From positions 73,075,044-73,139,043 of the forward strand of contig CM047430.1 of assembly GCA_026168455.1 (NCBI GenBank): 64,000 nt of DNA, written 5' to 3'. Shown here piece after piece: positions 23,001 to 30,547 of the stretch. The translations under genes were made by a program, and so were the position numbers. The notes beneath the pieces were generated by a model. That model did no database searches and was not told the origin of the DNA. It saw only the letters and a program-made list of their open reading frames with translations. Position 1 is the stretch's first letter. Every line of letters begins with the position of its first letter. The DNA is from Theocolax elegans (taxonomy: Eukaryota; Arthropoda; Insecta; Hymenoptera; Cerocephalidae).

Positions 23001-23635
23001 ACACCGAATCCAACGACTACCGCGGCTTCGTCGACCAGTACCACGTGCCCTGACGATTCCGACAAGGACACCCACATCGCTACTGGAATCGGCAGCGTAA
23101 GTATACAAAAAGTCAAAATGTTAGTGCAATAAAAATGACGATTCTGAATTATTTTTGAAAATATGTCAATTAAGAATTCTTTTCGAGGAGGTGCCTATTC
23201 TTAAAATATTCTTTATATAAAAAAACTTCCGCAAACATTCAAATTTGATAAAATACATATTTAAAATACACGTGTTTATACAAGGCCAAGTTTATTGAAT
23301 TAAAAAACAAAAATTTGTAAGGAAAAGGAAAATGTACGTCGATACTTTTGCAGAATTGCTGGAATTGCGGTAGACCGGCACTGGAAACGTGCGGGGGTTG
23401 CGGGATCGCCCGATACTGCGGCTCGTTTTGCCAGCATCGGGACTGGGAGGCAGGTGGTCATCACGCGAGCTGCGGCTCGACGAGTCAACATCACCACGAG
23501 CGGGCAAACTCGGTGAGTCCGTCTCCTCGAGTTGTTAGTGGTGCCTCGAGTGGATCCGAGACGGTTAAACCTCCGAGCACCAATTCGACTTCCGATTCGG
23601 TACCACCGATCCGAAACACCGCCACCACCAAGTGA
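4866..23635 (+). CDS. nvy: nervy / RUNX1T1 (ETO/MTG) family corepressor, five 3' coding exons (partial gene)
   Basis: Five exons, 4866-5095, 16587-16903, 17234-17593, 22780-23096 and 23354-23635, join in phase (2, 1, 1, 0) into 501 residues ending at TGA 23633-23635. Visible domains are an NHR2-like helix (about residues 196-227, core [18 protein letters not shown]), an NHR3-like helix (about 293-345, [19 protein letters not shown]) and a C-terminal MYND zinc finger (about 410-448). This order is diagnostic of the ETO/MTG/nervy family. Known for the family: nuclear scaffolds that recruit Sin3/NCoR/HDAC complexes through NHR2 and MYND; Drosophila nervy also acts as an anchoring protein in axon guidance. 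The TAFH/NHR1 domain expected upstream is absent, so the 5' exons probably lie left of position 1. All four introns are GT-AG. Their sizes are about 11.5 kb, 330 bp, 5.2 kb and 257 bp. Confidence 0.93.
5362..5760 (+). pseudogene. LINE (Jockey/R1-type) reverse-transcriptase C-terminal fragment
   Basis: From 5362 the frame reads [20 protein letters not shown], the typical post-RT 'VKDLGV..DSKLSF..H' motif of insect non-LTR elements. After a stop and frame change, [26 protein letters not shown] and [12 protein letters not shown] match the usual 'WSP....IE.VQ..FL.YL..K' and 'L..RR' region. It is 5'-truncated and degraded. Confidence 0.65.
5915..5985. repeat. dispersed repeat, copy 1
   Basis: Shares GTGACAACCAAATTGCAGCG ACCTA and CCTAGAAAAtcCcAA with 9580-9650. 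It lies about 150 bp after the LINE fragment. Origin unknown. Confidence 0.45.
7472..8022. mobile_element. possible CACTGA-ended TA-target MITE
   Basis: Begins TA/CACTGAGAGAAA and ends TTTTTTCAGTG/TA, the same termini as the better supported element at 60180-60436. Inverted matching beyond about 12 bp is weak. Confidence 0.45.
8880..9098. mobile_element. diverged right end of the 60.5-kb palindrome family
   Basis: TTGACATGCAGTTTATG, then TATCTGAAAAAGATTTCC, GTGTACCTAAAATTTGGTGC and TTAAAATTTTGATTCGAC occur in the same order as in the right arm at 61180-61490. Only one arm is visible. Confidence 0.55.
9580..9650. repeat. dispersed repeat, copy 2
   Basis: GTGACACCCAAATTGCAGGG, ACCTA and CCTAGAAAAACTCAA match the copy at 5915-5985 on the same strand. 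Confidence 0.45.
10020..10650. repeat. microsatellite cluster (CA)n, (CT)n, (TA)n
   Basis: (CA)n near 10038-10051 and 10166-10178, CT-rich 10228-10250, (TA)n 10541-10562 and 10634-10649. Long reading frames here are only repeats. Confidence 0.8.
13406..13585. mobile_element. 180-bp MITE
   Basis: Inverted ends ATATGCTTTATGTAAAAGG at the left and TTTTACATAAAGCATAT at the right. The interior has no coding potential. Confidence 0.65.
14300..14900. promoter_or_regulatory. CpG-rich patch in nervy intron 1
   Basis: Contrasts with the AT-rich surroundings: tandem CGAGGCGA units (14454-14490), many CpGs (CCGCGCGCGCG near 14550) and flanking (CT)n tracts at 14201-14230 and 14694-14732. It could be an internal promoter or enhancer. 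No start site can be fixed. Confidence 0.35.
15328..15897. mobile_element. foldback family F1, diverged copy 1
   Basis: The left side has CCGGGAAAGGGATCTGCATAC and AAACTTTAGGATACG; the right side carries GAGTTTGGTAAACTTCCGTT TCTCGGAAATACGTCACACTC in inverted order. It shares its ends with the copies at 19926 and 47095. Confidence 0.6.
16587..16903 (+). CDS. nvy: nervy exon b: His/Gln-rich linker
   Basis: The acceptor is ...cgtcgcag and the donor GTAAGT at 16904. The first base completes the Met codon of the previous exon. The peptide starts [20 protein letters not shown], then runs into six consecutive His, a PPHHPHA stretch and a run of about eleven Gln coded by mixed CAG/CAA, followed by a Pro/His/Gly-rich tail. 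No folded domain is visible. It matches the position of the low-complexity linker between NHR1 and NHR2 in the family. The CAC and CAG/CAA tracts are likely to vary in length. Confidence 0.85.
16665..16740 (+). repeat. nvy: coding CAC and CAG/CAA repeats
   Basis: Trinucleotide tracts coding poly-His and poly-Gln in the nervy linker exon. Confidence 0.85.
17047..17079. repeat. (TC)n microsatellite
   Basis: Pure TC run in the 330-bp intron, upstream of the exon c acceptor. Confidence 0.9.
17234..17593 (+). CDS. nvy: nervy exon c: NHR2 oligomerisation helix
   Basis: The acceptor is ...tatacgcag. The motif [20 protein letters not shown] corresponds to EEWKHLDHLLNCIMDMVEK of the ETO NHR2 tetramerisation helix. 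After LQRRG the sequence turns into a Ser/Pro/Gly/Gln-rich linker, so the second half of vertebrate NHR2 (the EADREELNYW region) is not evident. The exon ends [16 protein letters not shown], the start of the NHR3 helix. The donor is GTTAAT, a weak form. It is chosen because the phase then restores EEAVQEVKR in the next exon; reading through meets TAA at once. Confidence 0.9.
17620..18007. mobile_element. TIR element just after nervy exon c
   Basis: Left CCGTTACATACCCAATTGTT and right AACAATTGGGTATGTGACGG are inverted repeats. Inner pairs AATTTCTGATCAG / CTGATCAGAAATT are also inverted. TA lies at both edges. It starts about 27 nt after the splice donor. Confidence 0.7.
18702..19059. mobile_element. 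small foldback element
   Basis: CGATGAAACGCTTTTTCTC (18705-18723) and its exact complement at 19036-19054 bound about 310 bp. Confidence 0.65.
19405..21056. repeat. tandem duplication unit, copy 1
   Basis: Starts at ATAAACAATTAACATTTTGT and runs to TAGACTAAAGTCATTGATAT. It is repeated directly as 21057-22522 with high identity. It carries a nested short palindrome around GCACGGGTGTAGTTTGTC/ACACCCGTGC (about 19480-19550) and the full F1 foldback at 19926-20615. Confidence 0.88.
19926..20615. mobile_element. foldback family F1, copy 2 (full length)
   Basis: The arms are near-exact inverted repeats: GGGAAGTACATGACCTCCGG at 19943 and its complement at 20584-20608; CTTGCCAATGGCCACTTTTA / TAAAAGTGGCCATTGGCAAG; GCTTCAAATAAGCAATTTGAGC near the centre. 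No gene inside. Reading frames in the arms are spurious. Confidence 0.85.
21057..22522. repeat. tandem duplication unit, copy 2 (shorter)
   Basis: Direct copy of 19405-21056. It lacks about 70 bp on the left and about 115 bp on the right of the internal foldback. Point differences are otherwise few. Confidence 0.88.
21590..22097. mobile_element. foldback family F1, copy 3 (tips deleted)
   Basis: The same arms as copy 2 from GAAGAAAGCCAAG to CCCGTAAAAGTGGC, without the outer CCGGGAAACGGATCT ends. Confidence 0.8.
22780..23096 (+). CDS. nvy: nervy exon d: NHR3 helix and Thr/Ser/Pro linker
   Basis: The acceptor is ...aatgtaacag and the donor GTAAGT at 23097. It continues the NHR3 coiled helix ([20 protein letters not shown], then [11 protein letters not shown]), close to EEAVNEVKRQAMTELQKAV in ETO. 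A Thr/Ser/Pro-rich disordered segment follows. NHR3 is known to contribute to corepressor and kinase-anchor contacts; nothing in this exon departs from that. It ends in phase 0 directly before the MYND exon. Confidence 0.9.
23354..23635 (+). CDS. nvy: nervy exon e: MYND zinc finger (NHR4) and C-terminus
   Basis: The acceptor is ...acttttgcag. Cys/His spacing [20 protein letters not shown] then [20 protein letters not shown] gives the full C-x2-C / C-x2-C / C-x3-C / H-x3-C MYND pattern and matches ETO (CWNCGRKASETCSGC...). This finger binds proline-containing corepressor motifs in the family. The tail is Ser/Thr-rich and ends NTATTK-TGA at 23633-23635. All zinc ligands appear intact, so this is not a pseudogene. 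Confidence 0.95.
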   Translation, partial: NCWNCGRPALETCGGCGIARYCGSFCQHRDWEAGGHHASCGSTSQHHHERANSVSPSPRVVSGASSGSETVKPPSTNSTSDSVPPIRNTATTK

Positions 23636-23829
23636 CCCTCTAATACTCGTATTTTCGATACCAACCCTCGTGTAAATCCTTAGTCATCCATCAACACCGA
23701 GCTTCTCGTTATACATTTCGTCTATTTATATGTACCTATATTACATTTCGTTTGTATAATGTTGCTTACCTCGATTGCTCATACTAAAGAGCATGTTTTT
23801 TTCTGTGAAAAGTTAACTTGTGTCACCTT

Positions 23830-24390
23830 GGTGTTGTACACGAAGTTTTTTTCTTACAAGAAGAGCATCTCATGTTAGATATGTTTTCTGATAAAAAATA
23901 TAAAAAAGACAAAGCCGCAGACCCTAACCATCGTTTTTTCAAAAGTTATACGATACTAACGCCAAATATATACAAAAAAGAGGCTCTACTTTACAAGCTT
24001 GTAATTTCTAAACTGTCAAATATTAACATTAAAACTAAAGTTTAATGTAAAACTGAGATAAAATAGATATAATTTAAGAAAAAAATACGCTTATATCTGT
24101 TAAAATGGAGCAAAGTTACAGCCGAATTAAGAATTTGAAGAAATTTAGCTTGAAAAATCAATAGAATTTTTGGTGACCAATTTTTGTTAAAATTTCTTCA
24201 AATTCTTAATTCGGATTTGAATGTTAATATTTGATTGTTTAGAAATTTTAAGCGTGTAAAGTGAACCCTCTTTTTTTAAATGTTGCTTGAATTGCGTACA
24301 ACTTTTGAAAAAAACAATTATTAGGGTGTGCGGCTCTGGCTTTCTTCATATTTTTTATTAGAAAACATATCTTACAACTTTTTAGAGAAA
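23830..24390. mobile_element. foldback family F1, diverged copy 4
   Basis: AGATATGTTTTCTGATAAAAAATAT and the mirrored GCTTTCTTCATATTTTTTATTAG AAAACATATCT pair as arms around a centre near 24140-24220 (AATTTGAAGAAATT). It lies about 200 bp after the nervy stop and may overlap the 3' UTR. Confidence 0.6.
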
Positions 24391-24906
24391 AGAAAAGGAA
24401 TTCGTAATGAAAAGAAACTGTAAATTCCAGTGAAGTAAATTGAACATCGTAGTTTTTGTGGACGAAAGAAAACGCGAATCATATAGTAATCCTTAGATTC
24501 AACGATGTACGGAATTCTATTAAAAAAGAAATATTATTTCGAAATATTTTTAAATGTTGATATACAGTCCGCTCTCCTAATAGTTGGGAATCTCCCAAAA
24601 TTCGTCCTAATATTATTTACACAATTTCAAAAGTAAAAATTTGTCAATTTGTTAATTTTTTGAGGTTATAAAAAATTGTCATAATTACTGGCTAAACATG
24701 CGATGAATTAAATTTTTTTAAAAAATTGATGTAAAAATATTTTATTTAAATAGATACAAAAATTGTTTATTCAAGTACACTATAATATTAATGCTGAAAT
24801 GAAAAGTTTATTAATAAGTAATAAATATTGCATTCATTTAAAATAATTTAATTATATCGTATTATTAACATTAAAAATTAAGTAATTTCTTTATTTACCT
24901 TTTAGG

Positions 24907-25923
24907 GATTTTAGTCTTACTGAATAAAGTCCCGGGTTCGATAGAATTATTTTGACACTTTTTAAAACATCATTCTATAAAATTACGTTTAAATAGCATC
25001 ATATGAAATTGTATTTTCAAATAGAATTATATGAAATCACATTCTGAAATAGAATCTATGAAAGTATTTTCAAATAGCATTATATGAAATTTATTTTGAA
25101 ATGGAATTATATGAAACAATTTTTTGAAATAGCATTATATGAAAGAACTTTTTGAAATAGCCTTCTATGAAAGAACTTTCTGAAATAGAATGATATGAAA
25201 CATTCTTTTGAATTAGCATTGTATGAAATCGTTTTTTGAAATAGCATTATATGATTAGGAGCCATCGAAATATTGTAATTTTATAAAATAAACAATCTAT
25301 AGCTTTTTTTCTATACCGACACTTTAAAACATATGTCTAATTTGAGAACGGATACTGAATTGAGTATAGAAATAAATTGAAGAGTTACCGAACTATAACG
25401 ATCTAAAAATGTAATATTGCGATCAAGCGGGAATTCTATCATGAATTTATTTTAAAACTGATAAACATTATATATATAGTCCACATGTTGGAGTATAATA
25501 ATATTTATTATATGTTAGTCAACATTTGTTATTAATTGTTATTATTTTAATCGACTGTAAGCTGGGAACCACGCAACATAACAATATTAATAATAGCTAT
25601 ATTAATTATTTATTATTATTTTTTTTATTTCTTATTCTTTCCCATTATTGCGTAGGAATTTTATAATACTATTTATGATAAAAATCGAATCGATGTAAAA
25701 AAAGTAATAGCTTTTAACAAAATTGTATACTATCAGAAAGGATTGAGTGTTCAGAATCAGCGATGGAAGTCATACGAAGTCTTTGTGAAGTAAGCACGTG
25801 TTGAAAAATCCATACTTAAAAATACTAAAAATACTTTGAAGTTTTATTTTATAGAATGATGTTTTAAAAAGTGTCAAAATCATTCTATCGAACCCGGGAC
25901 TTCATTCAGTAAGACTAAAATCC
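24907..25923. mobile_element. 1-kb element with 77-bp inverted ends
   Basis: 24907-24985 (GATTTTAGTCTTACTGAATA, AGTCCCGGGTTCGATAGAAT) is repeated inverted at 25847-25923 with few differences. The interior has a minisatellite on the left, and on the right a 580-bp segment that recurs downstream. No transposase. Confidence 0.75.
24985..25255. repeat. minisatellite, unit about 30 bp
   Basis: About eight or nine diverged copies of a unit like TTTTTGAAATAGCATTATATGAAA. Confidence 0.8.
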
Positions 25924-28152
25924 ACAGAACGCATTTAGAAAAGTTATTTAATATCAAAGTTTATAAAGAAAATGAATTGTCATAATTACTGGCTAAACAT
26001 GCGATGAATTAAATTTTTTTAAAAAATTGATGTAAAAATATTTTATTTAAATAGATACAAAAATTGTTTATTCAAGTACACTATAATATTAATGCTGAAA
26101 TGAAAAGTTTATTAATAAGTAATAAATATTGCATTCATTTAAAATAATTTAATTATATCGTATTATTAACATTATTGTAATTTATAAAATAAACAATCTA
26201 TAGCTTTTTTTCTATACCGACAGTTTAAAAACATATGTGTAATTCGAGAACGGATACTGAATTGAGTATAGAAATAAAATAAATTGAAGAGTTACCGAAC
26301 TATAACGATCTAAAAATGTAATATTGCGATCAAGCGGGAATTCTATCATGAATTTATTTTAAAACTGATAAACATTATATATATAGTCCACATGTTGGAG
26401 TATAATAATATTTATTATATGTTAGTCAACATTTGTTATTAATTGTTATTATTTTAATCGACTGTAAGCTGGGAACCACGCAACATAACAATATTAATAA
26501 TAGCTATATTAATTATTTATTATTATTTTTTTTATTTCTTATTCTTTCCCATTATTGCGTAGGAATTTTATAATACTATTTATGATAAAAATCGAATCGA
26601 TGTAAAAAAAGTAATAGCTTTTAACAAAATTGTATACTATCAGAAAGGATTGAGTGTTCAGAATCAGCGATGGAAGTCATACGAAGTCTTTGTGAAGTAA
26701 GCACGTGTTGAAAAATCCATACTTAAAAATACTAAAAATACTTTGAAGTTTTATTTTATTCAATAATATTTGGATATATTAAATATTTGAGCACCGTTCA
26801 ACGTATCGAACTTCAGTGCTTACGCGAGGACTATTCAGAGATCAGACTGTATATACACCACTCGACGATATGAAAAAAAAGGTATATCTTATTCACTCAA
26901 ATTTTGCAAACTTGGGTCCAATCGTTCGCAAAAATAAATTTAAAGCGCTACGTATCGTTTTAAACTGCTATTTCATTATTTACATATAAATTCGAAAAAA
27001 AGAGTAATTTTTCAATCGTTTAAATTAATTGGTTTTTAAATTCATACACGTTAATATAGCAGTAATCGTTTGACATATATATTTATGTATAACGACAAAG
27101 ATTAGTCAACCTAAATTGTACAAAATTATATAAAATTATTCATCTGCACTCAAATATAATCTACATCGATCTCTATAGTTCTAAAAAAACAAATTCTTGC
27201 TAATTGATTTTTAACCGACTTGTCACAAATGCAGCTTATATACAAAAATACAACTCCGACATCAGTCTTTGATTTAGAATCTAGCATACTGGAAAAAAAT
27301 AATAATTAAAATATTTTTTTTTCAATGTTTTTATCGAAATAATAATTTGATCGCATTCTAACAATTTTAAACGATTTTGTAAATATTGAAGGAAACTTTC
27401 TTTTTGAAAACATATTGCGAAAATGTGCGTCGTCTCTAAAGAATAGAAAAATTACCAATGTAAATAATACTTATAAAATCGTGTATATTTGCATTCAAAA
27501 TTCACTTCGTCGTATATATAATAATAATTGAATGTATAGGTCCAAACAAAACCAGTTGTCATTCGTCAAAAATATTTTTAAGCACCGATCGACATCGATT
27601 TATCGATTTTATCCTAGTCAATTGATAGGTTTAAATATGCGTAAATAAAAAAGTTGAATTAGGGAGACTATATATATTATCGATTATTAAAATTTTCATA
27701 AAACAAAAATATACGTATTTCTTACATAGACGTTTGTGTGTGCGTGCGTATGCGAATATGCGAAATAAATCGAATTACAGTTGCCAATGAATCATCCCTA
27801 TTAGATTTCCGAATTACGCATAATCGAATTGATTAATACATATAGGTATATTCATTATTTATTTGTAGAAATATATAATATATTCACTTGCGTATATATG
27901 TACAGATATTGAAAGAAGAAACTTTAATTTAGATTTTAAGCGTTTTTATTATACACTCGTCTATTGCCGTAACAATACCCGACAAACACTTGTTACACAA
28001 TTACGATATAATTTATTTATTAATTATTCGATATTTTGCACGAATGATCCTTAATATAAAATACACGTCCAACCAAAAAAAAAGAAATAATGTAATAAAT
28101 ATAGATTTAAGAGTAAAAACTATCTCTTCGACGAAACGAAAATGTGTACATA

Positions 28153-28274
28153 TACAAGGTGTCCCTAAATCACTTTCGGGAAATAAGGGCGCTAGAAAGA
28201 AACTTTAAATACAAAAGTTTTGGAAAATCGAAACGGTGATCTGATGGTGACCTTATATTTTTGGACACCCTGTA
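28153..28274. mobile_element. 122-bp MITE
   Basis: TACAAGGTGTCCCTAAA at the left; TTTTTGGACACCCTGTA at the right, inverted. Termini are similar to the element at 3831-4267. Confidence 0.55.
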
Positions 28275-28673
28275 TATACACACACACATATATATTTAAT
28301 TAAGTCTAGTCACTCAAAAGACAAATACGTTTGTCGACCAAATCTTTGTTAGAACAATTTTCCTCAAAATGTAGATTGTTATTGTACCGATCACTGTAAT
28401 TTCACTTAATCTCCTAAGACTATTTGCGTTTTGAAGATGTAAAGCACAAATTACGATAAAATGTATTTACAAAGTAAAATCGATATATTTTGCTTTAAAA
28501 GAAAAACAATTTTTTTTTGTTAAATTGTATATTCTAACAAATGTTTTAACATGTAATGCGACAGAAGTTAATAATCTAGACAATGATTTGTTACAAACGA
28601 TAACAAGAAAATTAATTTACAATACAGTGTAATATTTTCAACTTCTTGATTAAATAAAAAAAAATGAATTGTC

Positions 28674-30218
28674 TCATTTTGCCTCGTCTTTTACATTGCT
28701 AATGATATCCGCAAAAAGAGCTTTTGTTTTATCTTCTTTTCCTAGAGACTCCGTCCAGTCCTTTTTACTCCTGGCAAATAATGGAACATTCAATTTTCCT
28801 GATATCAAACGACCAGCATTTGTAGACCTAAGTAATTCTCCTACCGCAGCTAATTCCTCCATGATGATTAACCTTTGATTCATTTTGGCGGATTCCCATA
28901 CTTTATCCAAACTTCTTGATCCGTGAGTACTGCTGGCTAATTTTGCCCAAGTACCTCGAAGATTTTTGGCAAGTTTTTCTCTACTCTTTTCTCCTACGTA
29001 TTGACTATCCATAAAAGCATCCATTATTCTACTGCCTTTGGGATCTTCGAACAATTCTGCTAAGTCTTCGGAATTCATTGCTAATAGCGAGTTCACAATT
29101 TTTATTGGTTTATTGAACTGTAGCATCGCTTGTACACACAAACTTCCATGCAAATTTAATGGGACTTTAATTTTTGCTTCTTTTTTACTTGTCATACTTT
29201 GATAGTCTTCGTAAGTTTTAAGAGTAGCCACCAATGGAACAATTTTTAATTGACGTTCATTTGTCTCGTCACATTGCAAAAGTTTACAAATTATATTTAC
29301 AAACGGACCTTGTTTTGCACGAAGTTTATGACAAGATTTAGCTAAACTAGCAATAACACCTGTATGTCCTTTTTTCAGAATAGCATCTAAATGCTCAGAA
29401 ATTTCATCAAATATTTTTTCCATATCTTCCTTTGTATGACAGTGTTCTAATAGTCTTTGTACAGAGAAATTGGCACCTTTCATCAACGACAATTCGCCTA
29501 AACGATTTTTAAAGTACCTTTCGTAAAGAGCACAATAATCTTTTGGATTAGAAACAGCAAGACAAACTTCTAATAATCTCATTGAACATTCATTGCTATA
29601 AATATCTGAAATACTATTTTCACTATTAGGAGTGAAACATTCTGTGTTTATTTTTTCAATAATAGAACTATTTAAATCTGAATCAACATCTTTTAGAGAA
29701 TATAAAACTGATTGGGTCAAACCAGAAGTTAAATCACAGTGATTAAATTGTTGAAATTGTGGAAATTTCAGTAATCGCTTGCAAGTTGTAGTAAGCAAAT
29801 TTGTATATTCCTCTATTACAGTTCTTCTACAATCTAAATTTGGGCTCATTTTCTTTTTATTATTCAGTTCACTAAGATCAATGAGACCTCCAAGACATTC
29901 TATAGCAGTTCTAAGTACATGATTTGCATACATATCCCAAACAAATTCTTCAATGTTATTTATCACATATTTACATAACTTTAAAGCAATTTCGTTGTAC
30001 TTTGAAATTTCAGAATCTTTTACTTTAACAATATCGCCAGAATCTGATTTAGTTAAATTACCTCTATGTGCGCAAACACATATCAACTTTTGTAAAACGT
30101 GTGATGCAAATCTGTCACTGCAAAATTGTCGAAGGACATTGTCAAAAGATTCTGCAAACCTTACTACTGTTTCAAAACCAGCATATTTAATCAAAGTATC
30201 GAGAACTCTCGAACCCAC
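28674..30218 (-). CDS. NOP9: NOP9 exon 2
   Basis: The acceptor read on the minus strand is ...gcatgtag before GTGGGTTCG. It holds 514 residues with most of the Pumilio-like repeats and ends ...SNVKDEAK-TAA/TGA-type stop at 28674-28676. The long single exon contrasts with the finely split nervy gene. Confidence 0.92.
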   Translation of the reverse strand: MGSRVLDTLIKYAGFETVVRFAESFDNVLRQFCSDRFASHVLQKLICVCAHRGNLTKSDSGDIVKVKDSEISKYNEIALKLCKYVINNIEEFVWDMYANHVLRTAIECLGGLIDLSELNNKKKMSPNLDCRRTVIEEYTNLLTTTCKRLLKFPQFQQFNHCDLTSGLTQSVLYSLKDVDSDLNSSIIEKINTECFTPNSENSISDIYSNECSMRLLEVCLAVSNPKDYCALYERYFKNRLGELSLMKGANFSVQRLLEHCHTKEDMEKIFDEISEHLDAILKKGHTGVIASLAKSCHKLRAKQGPFVNIICKLLQCDETNERQLKIVPLVATLKTYEDYQSMTSKKEAKIKVPLNLHGSLCVQAMLQFNKPIKIVNSLLAMNSEDLAELFEDPKGSRIMDAFMDSQYVGEKSREKLAKNLRGTWAKLASSTHGSRSLDKVWESAKMNQRLIIMEELAAVGELLRSTNAGRLISGKLNVPLFARSKKDWTESLGKEDKTKALFADIISNVKDEAK

Positions 30219-30547
30219 CTACATGCCACAATAAAAAATTATTAACAATATAGTAGAGAATAACTTGTTTTAAAAATAAATAAACATGCATATACCTGAT
30301 TTTTTGCAAAATTAATCTCATTCCCTACAGTTTGTTCGTACACATTATCTACAAATATTTGTTTATCACTCATTGTAGGGAATTCGGTTCGAATAATTTC
30401 CAAAACATGAACCATATATTGATAGGTTTCAGTATCCAATTCTCCACCGTAATCTCGACGTCTAGCAAACTTTTTTGCCATTTGCGTTGCAGATCTTTTC
30501 TTTTTACGTTTGGAATTTCGTCTCGGATTTTCATCTTGATTATCCAT
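28674..30547 (-). CDS. NOP9: NOP9, nucleolar Pumilio-like RNA-binding protein (complete, two exons)
   Basis: Exon 1 is 30547-30296 and exon 2 is 30218-28674, separated by a 77-nt GT-AG intron. Joined they give 598 residues, close to the size of animal NOP9. The N-terminus is basic (NSKRKKKRSATQMAKKFARR), fitting a nucleolar protein. Pumilio-type repeat helices are visible: DRFASHVLQKLI (about 119-130), MYANHVLRTAIE (about 180-191), HGSLCVQAML (about 441-450), KGSRIMDAFMDS (about 478-489) and HGSRSLDKVW (about 516-525). Known for the family: NOP9 binds the pre-rRNA near ITS1 and controls late cleavage during 40S subunit maturation. The start is the first ATG of the exon. No frame breaks are present. 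It is convergent with nervy and in tandem with the FAM89-like gene. Confidence 0.93.
30296..30547 (-). CDS. NOP9: NOP9 exon 1
   Basis: Codes for 84 residues from MDNQDENPRRNSKRKKKR to ...INFAKNQ. The donor read on the minus strand is CAG/gtatat at 30295. The phase-0 join makes ...FAKNQ-VGSRVLDTL, the expected NOP9 sequence at this position. Confidence 0.9.

Larger units (their letters stand above)
24677..26757. repeat. rearranged direct duplication
   Basis: Segment A (24677-24872) recurs at 25979-26174, and segment B (25272-25852) recurs at 26173-26757. A and B touch in the right copy. In the left copy they are separated by about 400 bp holding one inverted end and the minisatellite. Confidence 0.85.
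23636..28673. other. nervy 3' UTR and convergent intergenic region to NOP9
   Basis: No further gene is seen. It contains foldback copy 4, the rearranged duplication 24677-26757, and a short MITE at 28153-28274. Poly(A) sites of the two convergent genes could not be assigned with confidence. Confidence 0.6.

Noticed and set aside
24985..25255. CRISPR-like regular repeats
   Set aside because: The units are diverged, lack unique spacers, and lie in a eukaryotic transposon. This is a minisatellite.
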